Shown one piece after another: positions 41,301 through 49,303 of a DNA stretch of 64,000 nucleotides (position 1 is the first letter of the stretch; every line of letters starts with the position of its first letter). Below the pieces are notes generated by a model that was not told where the DNA came from, searched no databases, and was given only the letters and a program-made list of their open reading frames with translations. Location: contig NZ_UGHR01000001.1 in the NCBI RefSeq assembly GCF_900451195.1, forward strand, positions 3,038,001 to 3,102,000, in the 5' to 3' direction. The translations under genes were made by a program, and so were the position numbers. Source of the DNA: Iodobacter fluviatilis (GTDB taxonomy: Bacteria; Pseudomonadota; Gammaproteobacteria; Burkholderiales; Chitinibacteraceae).

Positions 41301-42271
41301 ATCGTTAAAGGCATTGCATTACGGATTTCCAACGCGCCACTGGCCGCGTTTTCACCTAAAGGAACAACAGATAAAGACACATCAATCAGCGCCTTGGGCA
41401 AGCCTTGTACAAGAACTGCCGGATTAAGCTGTTGCAACTTAATCTGACCTTCACTTAAAAGCTGATAGGTATAAGGGGCAAACAGATCCAACCGTGCATT
41501 GATCATGGCGTTGAGCTGATTGCTTTTGATGTCGCCTTTTAATTGCAATTTACGCAGCTCGCCATCAAGCATGATTTGGGATTGCAAGGGCTGATTTTCT
41601 ACTTTACCCGCAAGCGACAGCTGGCCCGAAGTCACAAAAGGCTGTGCTCCTACCAGCGCCAGATGCCCTTTTAAACTGGCATCCAGCTGTGGCAGCTTTA
41701 ACTTAAGCTGATCCAAAGTGATTTGATGGAAACGGCCATTACTGGCTAATTTAAAACGAATATCATCCAGGTCAGGCGAACCCTTAATACTCAGCTTTTT
41801 AATCTGTGCTTGATCGATATGCAGACCGATTGGCAGAGTGATACTTTCAGGCGGAGGCGAGGCAGGCTTGTCCGGCGGGCTGGGCTTAATATCGATTTCT
41901 AAATGCCCGATACTTAATTCATCCAGCGATAAATCACGCGCCAGCAAGCTGTACGGGCTCCATGCAAGCCTCACTTTATCAACTGAAAGCCCCATGTCTG
42001 CAGTATTCAGCACGAGGCCACGCAAGGCGAAATCAGACCATAAAGAGCCATCAATTGCGCGTAGCTTTGCCACGCCACTCTGGTTGATTTGCTTTACCAG
42101 CCAGTCACGCCCCATTTGTGAATCAAAAAAGGCCAGCGTAATGGTCAGTAAAAAAACGGGGATTACCAATAAAAACAGCAGCCAGCCAATAAAACGACGA
42201 AATTTTGAATAACGTGCAACAGGCTTGGCAGCCTGAGTTTCTGCGGCAGCAGGCGTTGGATTTGTCTGCAT
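38390..42271 (-). CDS. tamB: Translocation and assembly module subunit TamB
   Basis: The product is 1293 residues, typical of TamB. A single membrane helix lies near the N-terminus (FIGWLLFLLVIPVFLLTITLA, about 28-48), followed by a long AsmA-like beta-taco region with many LxL strands and alternating polar residues. The C-terminal TamB (DUF490) domain includes RSTYSAYGQKLDIERGVLAF, LSWLLFGHGSDSMEKSDSAL and the final WSLVSRIGTDETTGDAYYTF. It bridges the inner membrane to TamA and helps phospholipid or beta-barrel transport. One base separates it from tamA. Confidence 0.95.
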   Translation of the reverse strand: MQTNPTPAAAETQAAKPVARYSKFRRFIGWLLFLLVIPVFLLTITLAFFDSQMGRDWLVKQINQSGVAKLRAIDGSLWSDFALRGLVLNTADMGLSVDKVRLAWSPYSLLARDLSLDELSIGHLEIDIKPSPPDKPASPPPESITLPIGLHIDQAQIKKLSIKGSPDLDDIRFKLASNGRFHQITLDQLKLKLPQLDASLKGHLALVGAQPFVTSGQLSLAGKVENQPLQSQIMLDGELRKLQLKGDIKSNQLNAMINARLDLFAPYTYQLLSEGQIKLQQLNPAVLVQGLPKALIDVSLSVVPLGENAASGALEIRNAMPLTIDQGGLPFTQISSKLGYLKETVTLKSMSLDLLGQGQIKGAGQLDKGQLKLQLDLAKIDPAKLFTRQPPASLGGTIELKGPWLAPDVQANLADAQRNVALDLDMGWLNPKHERRIVLREARLSRANSSVALQGELGLLDAKGVAKNDFKLSGEFAGLNPAEFVASPKGSLTGQFKLAGALQPALKASVDYSLSDSRFNGEVLSGKGQLNVEETRVSNANLWLALGANRIDAEGALGLASDVLKLKISLPQLQQFGPGFSGKISGDAQLKGAMLSPQIATQLAVAGLQTPFGVSVNQAVLEAQLQSDLKGPMHIRADISDAKAAGVQVQALNFKADGSREKHSASLQLKGQQDERLIDVSSRFEGGLSDQWVWRGSVQGLQVNQPLALNLAAPLSLEAGANLVRLGDARLLMGETRVHIEKLNWQDGNLDTAGELEQVSVGQWLTLLGQKEVSGNLMLGGRWALKSAGSLDGQLEIHRQSGDLKYVTQNTAPQKFDLQDFRLQVLAKQSALNFNGHLSSGRFGQMQANGTALLDAVNWRLAERAPLDVFIKGDVPKLSMFGPLLGPDLTLAGSGRFEVRHAGLPKENDWTGFIYGDGVSVRDAATGLALQDGKVRVTLDKQQIHLQQFQFKGGQGTLDAKGSFDLAGPSPSATAQVTANKLTLISKADMLVVMSGQGNIMLKDKALSVSGQMKADEGDIRFQSNDVPKLSDDVVIKGRSKAPADAGPKLTLQMDIDLGKNFRFRGYGLDARLAGLLRLRAQANQPPTAHGVVQVAENEGNARSTYSAYGQKLDIERGVLAFQGPIDNPGLDVLAMRRGQQVEAGVQVTGTALRPRVMLYSEPSVPDSEKLSWLLFGHGSDSMEKSDSALMLQVANALLTSGDNSSFSEGLLGKVGLDDVGFSSQKEKDGSSTQVVSVGKQLSKNVRVSLEKSVNGLRDAVKFTWQLTKGWSLVSRIGTDETTGDAYYTFSFD

Positions 42272-44044
42272 TTAAAAAGTCACTCCCATGGTGAAATGCA
42301 CACGGAACTGATTTTCTTCCACGCCTCTCGCCACATCTAAACCAATTACCCCCACCGGGCTTACCCAGCGCGCCCCCACACCCACACCGGTCGAGCCACG
42401 CCAGTCTTTCCACTGATCCCCTACACCACCGTGATCAACAAACACCGCGCCAAGCCAGTCTTTATAAACGGGGGTCTGAAACTCTATGGAGCTGACCGCC
42501 ATCACCCTGCCTGGAATGGTCGAGCCCCCAAGCGATAAACCTAAACTCTGATAATCATAACCACGCACCGACGATGAGCCACCGGTCCGGAACAACCAGT
42601 CACTTGGCACATTAAAAAATTCTTTCGTAAACGTATCCCCCACTTCTAGGCGGGCAACTACTACGCTTTTTTCACCCACAGGCCAAAACTGCACGCCACG
42701 CCCATACAGGCGAACAAAGCTTTCATCCGACAGCAGGCCCTTAAGTGCTCCGCCGCCTTCCAGGGTAATCACATTGCCCGAGCGCGGGTTTCTGAGCCGG
42801 TCTACATCACGCCTTACCCACTGATATTTTGCGGTTAAAGACTGAGGGTCAGAAACCGTACCGTCATTTAGCTCGCGGCGCTCGATTTGATATTCAATCG
42901 CAATTAATCGGTCAATATTTTTTTCGGTGCTGCTGCGGGATACCCCGGTCTTCCATGTACTGGTATCTAAGCCCTGAATATTTTCATTCACATAGCTGGC
43001 ATAGACCCGGTGCTCATACCCTGATGCAAAGCGGGGGAAGGTAATCCCAGCACTTGCTGACTGCTCTTTTTGCTGCAGGCGCACGCCACTATCCAGCACC
43101 CAGCCCCGGTCCAGCAGATTTAAATAACGATAATCAAACGAGCCGCGCATACCGGTATTGGTGCTATAGCCCAAACCTGTACTTATTTTGCTCAAAGGTG
43201 CTTCTTGCACTGTTACTTTTACGGGCGCAATAAAGGGGGCGTCGGGGGGCAAATCAACATCCACCAAAACCAGAGAAAAATGCGGCAGATTCTGTAAATA
43301 GGTTTGTAATTCTAATAAATCATTGCGGCGGTATTCGGCGCCCTCATGAAACTGAATATTGTTGCGGATTAATTTATCAGGGTAGCGGGATAAGCCAGTG
43401 ATACTTACCGGCCCATAGAAATAAGCTGGCCCGCTGTCCACATCAACAGTCAGATCCACTGTATTTGCTTCGGGGTCAACACTGGCTTCGGCATGGACTA
43501 ATTTTGCCGCCGGGTAACGGCGATTGAGCAATGAGCTTACCGCACCACGCTTGGCGCTATCCCAATCACTCTGGCGAAAGATACTTCCCTTAGGCAGGGG
43601 CCAGTTTTGCTCTTGGCGCTCTTCCAAACGCTTCATCCGTACTTCGTCGGGGATAATATCGCCCAGATAATTCACATCCACACTGCGCACCAAGGTGGGC
43701 TTCCCCGCATCCACATCCAAAGAGACAATCGCAGGAACGGTTGATTCATCCAGACTTGCTTTAACCTTGGGCGAAAAATAACCTTCCGTCGCCAGCAAAC
43801 CCGCTACAGCATCCGGCGCATTATCGATCAGGCGTGAAAGCTGCTCTTTGGTCATCCTTTTTTCAGTTTTCCAGCGAGCAAGATCCAAGTGTTTCTCTAA
43901 GAGCGCCTGCAAATCATCGGGCGCTTCAATATTCAAAACATAGGGAAAATAGACACTTTGCTCTGCATCCGCAGCAGGCAGCTCTTCAGCCAGCGACAGA
44001 ACAGGAAAAGCCATGACAAAAACGAAAAATGACCGAACAATCAT
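42272..44044 (-). CDS. tamA: Translocation and assembly module outer-membrane subunit TamA
   Basis: The product is 590 residues with a signal peptide (VFVMAFPVLSLAEELPAAD). Three POTRA-like repeats occupy about residues 25-270. The C-terminal 16-strand Omp85 barrel includes the lid motif RTGGSSSVRGYDYQSLG and ends in a terminal Phe (FRVHFTMGVTF), the outer-membrane sorting signal. It partners TamB, encoded next. Confidence 0.94.
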   Translation of the reverse strand: MIVRSFFVFVMAFPVLSLAEELPAADAEQSVYFPYVLNIEAPDDLQALLEKHLDLARWKTEKRMTKEQLSRLIDNAPDAVAGLLATEGYFSPKVKASLDESTVPAIVSLDVDAGKPTLVRSVDVNYLGDIIPDEVRMKRLEERQEQNWPLPKGSIFRQSDWDSAKRGAVSSLLNRRYPAAKLVHAEASVDPEANTVDLTVDVDSGPAYFYGPVSITGLSRYPDKLIRNNIQFHEGAEYRRNDLLELQTYLQNLPHFSLVLVDVDLPPDAPFIAPVKVTVQEAPLSKISTGLGYSTNTGMRGSFDYRYLNLLDRGWVLDSGVRLQQKEQSASAGITFPRFASGYEHRVYASYVNENIQGLDTSTWKTGVSRSSTEKNIDRLIAIEYQIERRELNDGTVSDPQSLTAKYQWVRRDVDRLRNPRSGNVITLEGGGALKGLLSDESFVRLYGRGVQFWPVGEKSVVVARLEVGDTFTKEFFNVPSDWLFRTGGSSSVRGYDYQSLGLSLGGSTIPGRVMAVSSIEFQTPVYKDWLGAVFVDHGGVGDQWKDWRGSTGVGVGARWVSPVGVIGLDVARGVEENQFRVHFTMGVTF

Positions 44045-44101
44045 AGGGATGATTTTAAAAGAGGCAAGGCCGCTACTTTACCGCATGGGAGGCGCAGCAG
44101 A

Positions 44102-44156
44102 CAAAAAAGAACCCGGTCCGTATACGCATCCAAAGACGCAGAACACAGAGCCGGGT
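44102..44156 (-). terminator. Terminator of the small transcription unit upstream of tamA
   Basis: On the minus strand ACCCGG/CCGGGT closes a 34-base loop that itself holds a small GCGTC/GATGC hairpin, and TTCTTTTTTG follows. It is about 90 bases after the stop of the 30-residue ORF and 58 bases before the tamA start, so tamA is insulated from that unit. Confidence 0.6.
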
Positions 44157-44244
44157 AACAAGAAAGACCAGATGAAGAGTCAAAACATACTACACACACA
44201 ACAACTTACTACTTACCACACTTACAAACAGCTAAACCACCAGA

Positions 44245-44337
44245 TCAACGAGTTGCAATAAAACCTTGAGACTTCAACAGCAGGTTTTGAGCAGATTCGA
44301 TGTTCTTAAAAATAATTTGCAAGGTACGCATTTGCAT
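44245..44337 (-). CDS. 30-residue peptide with its own promoter and strong ribosome site
   Basis: The ORF reads MQMRTLQIIFKNIESAQNLL then LKSQGFIATR. AAGGAG lies 4-5 bases before the ATG. A promoter at 44388-44416 is about 50 bases upstream and a terminator follows at 44102-44156, giving a transcript of about 280 nt. No family is recognised. The composition (K/Q/L-rich amphipathic helix) fits a small regulatory or membrane-peripheral peptide; alternatively the RNA itself is the functional product. Confidence 0.55.
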   Translation of the reverse strand: MQMRTLQIIFKNIESAQNLLLKSQGFIATR

Positions 44338-44387
44338 CTCCTTAAAAGTTTGGGTCAGAGATCTGTTCCCAATCAAGCAATGACGCT

Positions 44388-44416
44388 ACTTTAGCAAAAC
44401 TACATATCAATCGCAA
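44388..44416 (-). promoter_or_regulatory. Promoter for the small ORF at 44245-44337
   Basis: On the minus strand TTGCGA (44416-44411), a 17-base spacer and TAAAGT (44393-44388) make a good sigma-70 promoter. The surroundings are AT-rich. The only downstream gene before a terminator is the 30-residue ORF. Confidence 0.6.
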
Positions 44417-44829
44417 GTGTTTTTGTAATAAAACTACCTGTATAAGTACAATAATTTACAGATACAACTACATCATTTCAAAAAATACTTAACGAATTCA
44501 ACAACATGAAATGTATTAACAGTAAAAACATAACAATCCATACTGTAATTTAACTACACAACATAAATCGAAAGCGAACAGGGCCCGCCAGCCACTCCTG
44601 CAAAGCAAGAAAACCCAGTGGCCGCCACAAAAGTCTTGCAAAGCTCGGGGCCGTTTGCAATAAAAAAGCGGCACAAGGCCGCTTGATAAACAAAAGCAAA
44701 GGAAAAGACAGATACAAAAAAATCAGCTAAAACCCACACCAAAAAAAGCAGCATGCAAAGGCGCAAGATTGCACCCCTGCACTACCCCCTTAGCAATCGG
44801 CGAGCGCCAGACCCTAGTTGTGATCCAGA
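44417..44829. other. Non-coding interval upstream of the small unit
   Basis: The first 130 bases are AT-rich with no good ORF. A hairpin with a T run lies at 44662-44684 (listed). A 70-residue minus-strand ORF at 44554-44766 spans that hairpin and looks spurious. No other gene is visible. Confidence 0.5.
44662..44684 (-). terminator. Terminator downstream of the chalcone-isomerase-like gene
   Basis: On the minus strand AAGCGGC/GCCGCTT forms a 7-bp stem with a 5-base loop followed by TTTTTT. It lies about 145 bases after the stop of the 44830-45393 gene and is the first terminator downstream of it. Confidence 0.7.
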
Positions 44830-45393
44830 TCACTTACCCAATAAAGCCGACTTTAATGAATCGTTTATAGGTGCTTTTCCCAGCCAGATTGAAAGCATGG
44901 CTGCAGCAAAATCATCACCGGCTATGGTCGCATAGACCTTACCACGCACTGTAACGCGCGTACCCTGGCCCGGCATAAAGTCCAGCACAATCACATCCCC
45001 TTTAGCTGCGGTTTTAACCAGCTTAAAGATTTGCTCCAGCTCGGCAATTTTCGGCGCAAGTGCTGCCAGCGTGGCCTCACTCTGATTGGACTTCAAACCA
45101 TCCACAAAACCTTCATGCATGGCGGCGGCGGAAACTTCACGCAGCATGCGCAGCTCCATACGGCGTGGCACGGGCGAATTCACCACAGCACTGGCGTCTT
45201 GGCTTTTTACCGGCAGATAAAGTGCAGCCAGATACACATCAAAGAATACTTTTTTACGCACACCTGCACCGTTGAGAGCCAAAGACTGGCTAGAGAGTTC
45301 AGCGCGATCAGCTAAATTCACCCCAGCCACTTCCAGCGCCATACTGCTTTGTGCTGCCAACACAAAGGAAGCACCAATCAGTAGTTTTTTCAT
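44830..45393 (-). CDS. Chalcone-isomerase-like periplasmic protein
   Basis: The product is 187 residues with a signal peptide (MKKLLIGASFVLAAQSSMAL). It matches the bacterial chalcone isomerase-like family: LNGAGVRKKVFFDVYLAALYLP, RRMELRMLREVSAAAM and a C-terminal FAAAMLSIWLGKAPINDSLKSALLG. Bacterial members lack the flavonoid role; lipid or fatty-acid binding has been proposed for the fold. It lies next to fadA and may share that context. Confidence 0.85.
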   Translation of the reverse strand: MKKLLIGASFVLAAQSSMALEVAGVNLADRAELSSQSLALNGAGVRKKVFFDVYLAALYLPVKSQDASAVVNSPVPRRMELRMLREVSAAAMHEGFVDGLKSNQSEATLAALAPKIAELEQIFKLVKTAAKGDVIVLDFMPGQGTRVTVRGKVYATIAGDDFAAAMLSIWLGKAPINDSLKSALLGK

Positions 45394-45409
45394 TTTTTTC
45401 TTTTCCTTG

Positions 45410-45440
45410 AAAAAAAACCCACGGATTTGAATCCGTGGGC
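45410..45440 (-). terminator. Terminator of fadA
   Basis: CCCACGGATT and AATCCGTGGG form a perfect 10-bp stem with a 2-base loop; the minus-strand side is followed by eight T. It lies 27 bases after the fadA stop and just upstream of the chalcone-isomerase-like start. Confidence 0.88.
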
Positions 45441-45465
45441 AAAAGCCTTGATCTGAGAATAAAAA

Positions 45466-46671
45466 TTACAAGGATTGAATAATCCCTGCCGCGCCCATGC
45501 CGGTACCGATACACATCGAAATCATGCCATATTTGCCAGCCATACCGTGACGGCGCATACCGTGCACGATGGTTGCCGCACGAATCGCGCCGGTTGCACC
45601 CAGCGGGTGGCCTAAAGCAATTGCGCCGCCCAGTGGATTAACCTTGCTCATATCTAGGTTAAGATCACGCGCCACGGCCAGTGCTTGCGCAGCAAAGGCT
45701 TCGTTCAGCTCAATCCAGCCCAGATCATCCAGCGTAAGGCCAGCTAACTTCAGCGCAGCCGGAATCGCTTCTTTCGGGCCAATACCCATGATATGTGCCG
45801 GAACGCCTTTTACGGCAAAGGTCACGTAACGCGCCAAAGGCACGAGGTTAAATTGCTTCAGAATGCGCTCAGAAACCAGAATCACCGCGCCTGCACCATC
45901 GGACATTTGCGAGCTATTACCCGCAGTCACCGAGCCTTTAGCCGCGAATACGGTTTTGAGCTTAGCCAAACCTTCCATGGTGGTGCCAGCACGCGGGCCT
46001 TCGTCGGTATCACAAATTTTGCTAGTGACTTCAACTTCGCCAGTCGCCAAATTTGGCGTACGGGCAAATACTTCTAGCGGGCTGATTTCGTCTTTGAATT
46101 CGCCTGTGGCAATCGCATGCAGGGCACGGCGATTAGACTCAACGGCGAAAGCATCTTGATCTTCACGGGATACATTCCACTGATCGGCCACTTTTTCTGC
46201 CGTCAGTCCCATACCGAACGCAATGCCGAGGTTTTCGTTTTTAGTGAAAATCTCAGGATTGAGGGAGATTTTATTTCCCATCATTGGCACTTGCGACATG
46301 CTTTCTGTACCCGCCGCAATCATCACATCGGCTTCGCCCAAACGGATTTTATCCGCCGCCATCGCAATAGCGTTCACGCCTGAGGAGCAGAAACGATTGA
46401 TAGTGACACCACCTACCGTATCCGGCAAACCCGCCAGCAGCACAGCCATACGGGCAATATTCATCCCCTGCTCGGCTTCTGGCATAGCGCAGCCAACAAT
46501 CACGTCTTCGATCAGCTTAGGATCAAGCTGAGGCACTTGAGCCAACGCACTTTTTAATACATGGGCCAGCAAATCATCCGGACGAACGTTACGCAACATA
46601 CCGCGCGGTGCTTTACCAACCGGGCTGCGCGTAGCAGCAACGATATAAGCTTCTTGAATCTGTCTGCTCAT
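45466..46671 (-). CDS. fadA: Acetyl-CoA acyltransferase (3-ketoacyl-CoA thiolase)
   Basis: The product is 401 residues. Thiolase motifs: the acyl-enzyme Cys in NRFCSSGVNAIAMAADKI, NGGAA-like region replaced by AGNSSQMSDGAGAVILVSE, GHPLGATGAIRA (His) and the C-terminal CIGTGMGAAGI (second Cys). It performs the last step of fatty-acid beta-oxidation. The HAD-ECH gene lies 175 bases upstream in the same direction. This pair resembles the fadA/fadN type arrangement. Confidence 0.93.
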   Translation of the reverse strand: MSRQIQEAYIVAATRSPVGKAPRGMLRNVRPDDLLAHVLKSALAQVPQLDPKLIEDVIVGCAMPEAEQGMNIARMAVLLAGLPDTVGGVTINRFCSSGVNAIAMAADKIRLGEADVMIAAGTESMSQVPMMGNKISLNPEIFTKNENLGIAFGMGLTAEKVADQWNVSREDQDAFAVESNRRALHAIATGEFKDEISPLEVFARTPNLATGEVEVTSKICDTDEGPRAGTTMEGLAKLKTVFAAKGSVTAGNSSQMSDGAGAVILVSERILKQFNLVPLARYVTFAVKGVPAHIMGIGPKEAIPAALKLAGLTLDDLGWIELNEAFAAQALAVARDLNLDMSKVNPLGGAIALGHPLGATGAIRAATIVHGMRRHGMAGKYGMISMCIGTGMGAAGIIQSL

Positions 46672-46846
46672 TTTGAGCTCCTAAAGTATTAGATCGCCAC
46701 AACATCTCAAACCTGAAAACCATAAACTTTCAACACAGAGGAAAAGGAGAAAACCCAAATATCTGAAACAACTCAAAATATAAAAGGGAAGCCATCCTGC
46801 TTTTCTCCGTGGTTCAAGATTTGGGTGTTGCAGCTTTAGATGTCAA

Positions 46847-49216
46847 TTAGTTACGCAGCGGCTTGTTGTTTTCCAGCATATACATGATGCGCTCTTGCGT
46901 TTTGCCGGTTTTTAGCAGCTTCATAAAGCGCTCACGCTCCAGCTTCAGGATCCACTCTTCATCCACCAGCGTGCCTGCATCAACATCACCACCGGTCATA
47001 ATTTCGGCAATATGGCCGGCAATCAAGTAGTCGTGCTTCGAGATAAAGCCGCCTTCCAGCATATTGATCAGCTGGCCCTTGATGGTGGCAGCACCTGCGC
47101 GGCCTGCTACAGCAAAGGATTTAGGCTTAACCGGTGCTTTGTAGCCTGATTCGCTCATGGCGCGTACTTGCGCTTTAGCCACGTAGAGCAATTCATTCGG
47201 GTTAAACACAATAATATCGGAGCTGCGCAGATAGCCGATTTGCTGGCCTTCTTCTGCACTGGTGCCCACTTTCGCCATGGCAACTGACAGGTAGTAATCT
47301 TTCAGAGCGGCAACGATATCGCCCTTCGCCTCGATCGAGGCGCGCAGTGCAAATTCTTTACAACCACCGCCAGCAGGCAAGAGGCCCACACCGACTTCAA
47401 CCAAGCCGATATAGGTTTCAAGGCAAGCCACAACGCGTGAGCAGTGCATTAAGAATTCGCAACCACCGCCAAAGGCATAGCCCTGAGCTGCGCCAACCAC
47501 CGGCACCGCTGCATATTTAATACGCATGCTGGCTTTTTGGAACTCGGCCACCATGTTTTCGATCGAAGCAAAGTCGCCAGTCATAAAGGCCGGGCCCATG
47601 CTCATCAAATCTGCGCCCACCGAGAATGGGGCTTCTGGATGCCAAACCACCAAACCTGCGTAGCGCTCTTCAGCGATCGTTACGGCTTGGTTTACACCAG
47701 CCAATACATCCGGGCCAATGCAATGCGCTTTAGTTTTAAAGCTCAGTACGGCAACGTCTTCACCTGGCTGAGCCCACATGCGCACGCCGTCGTTTTCAAA
47801 AATAGTTTCGCCATACACGGGTGCCGCATCGCCGACCACGGTTGGCGGATAAAGCTGACGCTTATAAACTGGCAAGTTAGAGCGTTGTTTCAGCGCATTG
47901 TCTGCCGCGCTGAACGAACCTTCTGGCGTGTGCACTGCATCACGCGAAGCCACCCAAGCGGGCAGCGCCACATCGCTCATGGCCTGGCCAGCTGCTGAAT
48001 CTGCAGCAATCGCCGCTGCGATCTCTTTCCAGCCAGCGGCTTGCCACTGCTCAAACGGGCCTTGATTCCAGCCGAAACCCCAGCGAATCGCAAAATCTAC
48101 ATCGCGGGCATTATCCGCAATGGTATCGAGGTGATAGCTAATGTAATGCCATACATCGCGCATGCAGGCCCAGAGGAATTGCGCTTCTGGATGAGCGGAT
48201 TCGCGTAATGCTTTAAAGCGTGCAGCCGGATCAGTGATTTTCAACTGCGCTTTAACTTCATCGCTACCCTTCTGGCCGCCGGCAATATATTCGCCCGTGG
48301 TCGGGTCAAGCATCAACACATCACGGCCTACTTTCTTGAATACGCCCGCCTTGGTTTTTTGGCCCAAAGCGCCGTTTTCAATCAGCTTTTGCATCCAAGC
48401 CGGCACGGTAAAGTATTTGTGCCAAGGGTCTGCTGCCAGTTGCTCGGTCATGGTTTTAACCACATGAGCAAAAGTATCTAAGCCAACCACGTCAGCAGTG
48501 CGGAAAGTCGCTGATTTAGGACGACCTAAGCGCGGGCCAGTCAGATCATCAACCACATCAAAACGGATGCCGAGGCGTTCGGCGTGATAAATCGTTGCCA
48601 GCATGGAGAACACACCAATGCGGTTGGCAACAAAGTTAGGGGTATCTTTAGCGCGTACTACGCCCTTGCCCATACGGGTAGCAAGGAAGCTTTCCAGCGC
48701 GTCCATCATTGCAGGGTTAGTCTGGGAATCAGCAATCAACTCAACCAGATACATATAGCGTGGCGGATTAAAGAAATGAATACCGCAGAAACGGCTGCGT
48801 AATTGCTCTGGTACACCACCTGCCAGCGAATTAATCGACAGACCGGAAGTATTAGAAGCCAGAATAGCGTGAGGTGCTACAAAAGGAGCAATTTTTGCGT
48901 AAAGATCGAGTTTCCAATCAAGGCGTTCAGCAATGGCCTCAATAATTAAATCGCAATCTTTTAGTTTTTCTAAATCAGAGCCGTAATTAGCTGGCTCAAT
49001 ATGATCCGCGCGCATTGCCGAGGCTAATGGCGATGGTTTCATTTTTTTAAGATTTGCAATCGCCTTTGTTGCAATGCCATTTGCATCGCCTTCTTTTGCT
49101 GGCAAATCAAATAAAACGGTTTTAATTCCCGCATTGGCAAGATGGGCAGCAATTTGCGCTCCCATAACGCCCGCGCCGAGAACGGCAACCTGACGGATAT
49201 GCACGGTATTGGCCAT
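46847..49216 (-). CDS. fadN: 3-hydroxyacyl-CoA dehydrogenase / enoyl-CoA hydratase fusion
   Basis: The product is 789 residues from MANTVHIRQVAVLGAGVMGA, with GCGAGG upstream. The dehydrogenase domain comes first (Rossmann GAGVMGAQIAAHLANAG, SNTSGLSINSLAGG, GIHFFNPPRYMYLVELI). The hydratase-like domain is C-terminal (PFSVGADLMSMGPAFMTG, AAQGYAFGGGCEFLMHCSR). This HAD-then-ECH order is that of FadN rather than E. coli FadB. It catalyses the middle two steps of beta-oxidation. It follows fadL by 87 bases in the same direction. Confidence 0.9.
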   Translation of the reverse strand: MANTVHIRQVAVLGAGVMGAQIAAHLANAGIKTVLFDLPAKEGDANGIATKAIANLKKMKPSPLASAMRADHIEPANYGSDLEKLKDCDLIIEAIAERLDWKLDLYAKIAPFVAPHAILASNTSGLSINSLAGGVPEQLRSRFCGIHFFNPPRYMYLVELIADSQTNPAMMDALESFLATRMGKGVVRAKDTPNFVANRIGVFSMLATIYHAERLGIRFDVVDDLTGPRLGRPKSATFRTADVVGLDTFAHVVKTMTEQLAADPWHKYFTVPAWMQKLIENGALGQKTKAGVFKKVGRDVLMLDPTTGEYIAGGQKGSDEVKAQLKITDPAARFKALRESAHPEAQFLWACMRDVWHYISYHLDTIADNARDVDFAIRWGFGWNQGPFEQWQAAGWKEIAAAIAADSAAGQAMSDVALPAWVASRDAVHTPEGSFSAADNALKQRSNLPVYKRQLYPPTVVGDAAPVYGETIFENDGVRMWAQPGEDVAVLSFKTKAHCIGPDVLAGVNQAVTIAEERYAGLVVWHPEAPFSVGADLMSMGPAFMTGDFASIENMVAEFQKASMRIKYAAVPVVGAAQGYAFGGGCEFLMHCSRVVACLETYIGLVEVGVGLLPAGGGCKEFALRASIEAKGDIVAALKDYYLSVAMAKVGTSAEEGQQIGYLRSSDIIVFNPNELLYVAKAQVRAMSESGYKAPVKPKSFAVAGRAGAATIKGQLINMLEGGFISKHDYLIAGHIAEIMTGGDVDAGTLVDEEWILKLERERFMKLLKTGKTQERIMYMLENNKPLRN

Positions 49217-49226
49217 GTTTAGCCTC

Positions 49227-49275
49227 GCTAAAAGGAAAAGGAGGGGCGGCGAAAGCCGCCCGAGAGTCACGAAAG
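49227..49275 (-). other. Two adjacent GC hairpins between fadL and the HAD-ECH gene
   Basis: The gap holds GGCGGC-GAAA-GCCGCC and, next to it, CCCTCC-CCCAA-GGGAGGG. Neither is followed by a clear T run. They may stabilise or partially attenuate mRNA between the two genes. Confidence 0.4.
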
Positions 49276-49303
49276 CCCTCCCCCAAGGGAGGGATAAAAC
49301 GAA

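Noticed and set aside
44013..44261. 82-residue plus-strand ORF
   Set aside because: It is antisense to the tamA start and to the small transcription unit, with no ribosome site and low-complexity composition.
44554..44766. 70-residue minus-strand ORF rich in Cys/Phe/Val
   Set aside because: It spans a good terminator hairpin, has no ribosome site and has odd composition; it looks like chance ORF in a GC-rich spacer.
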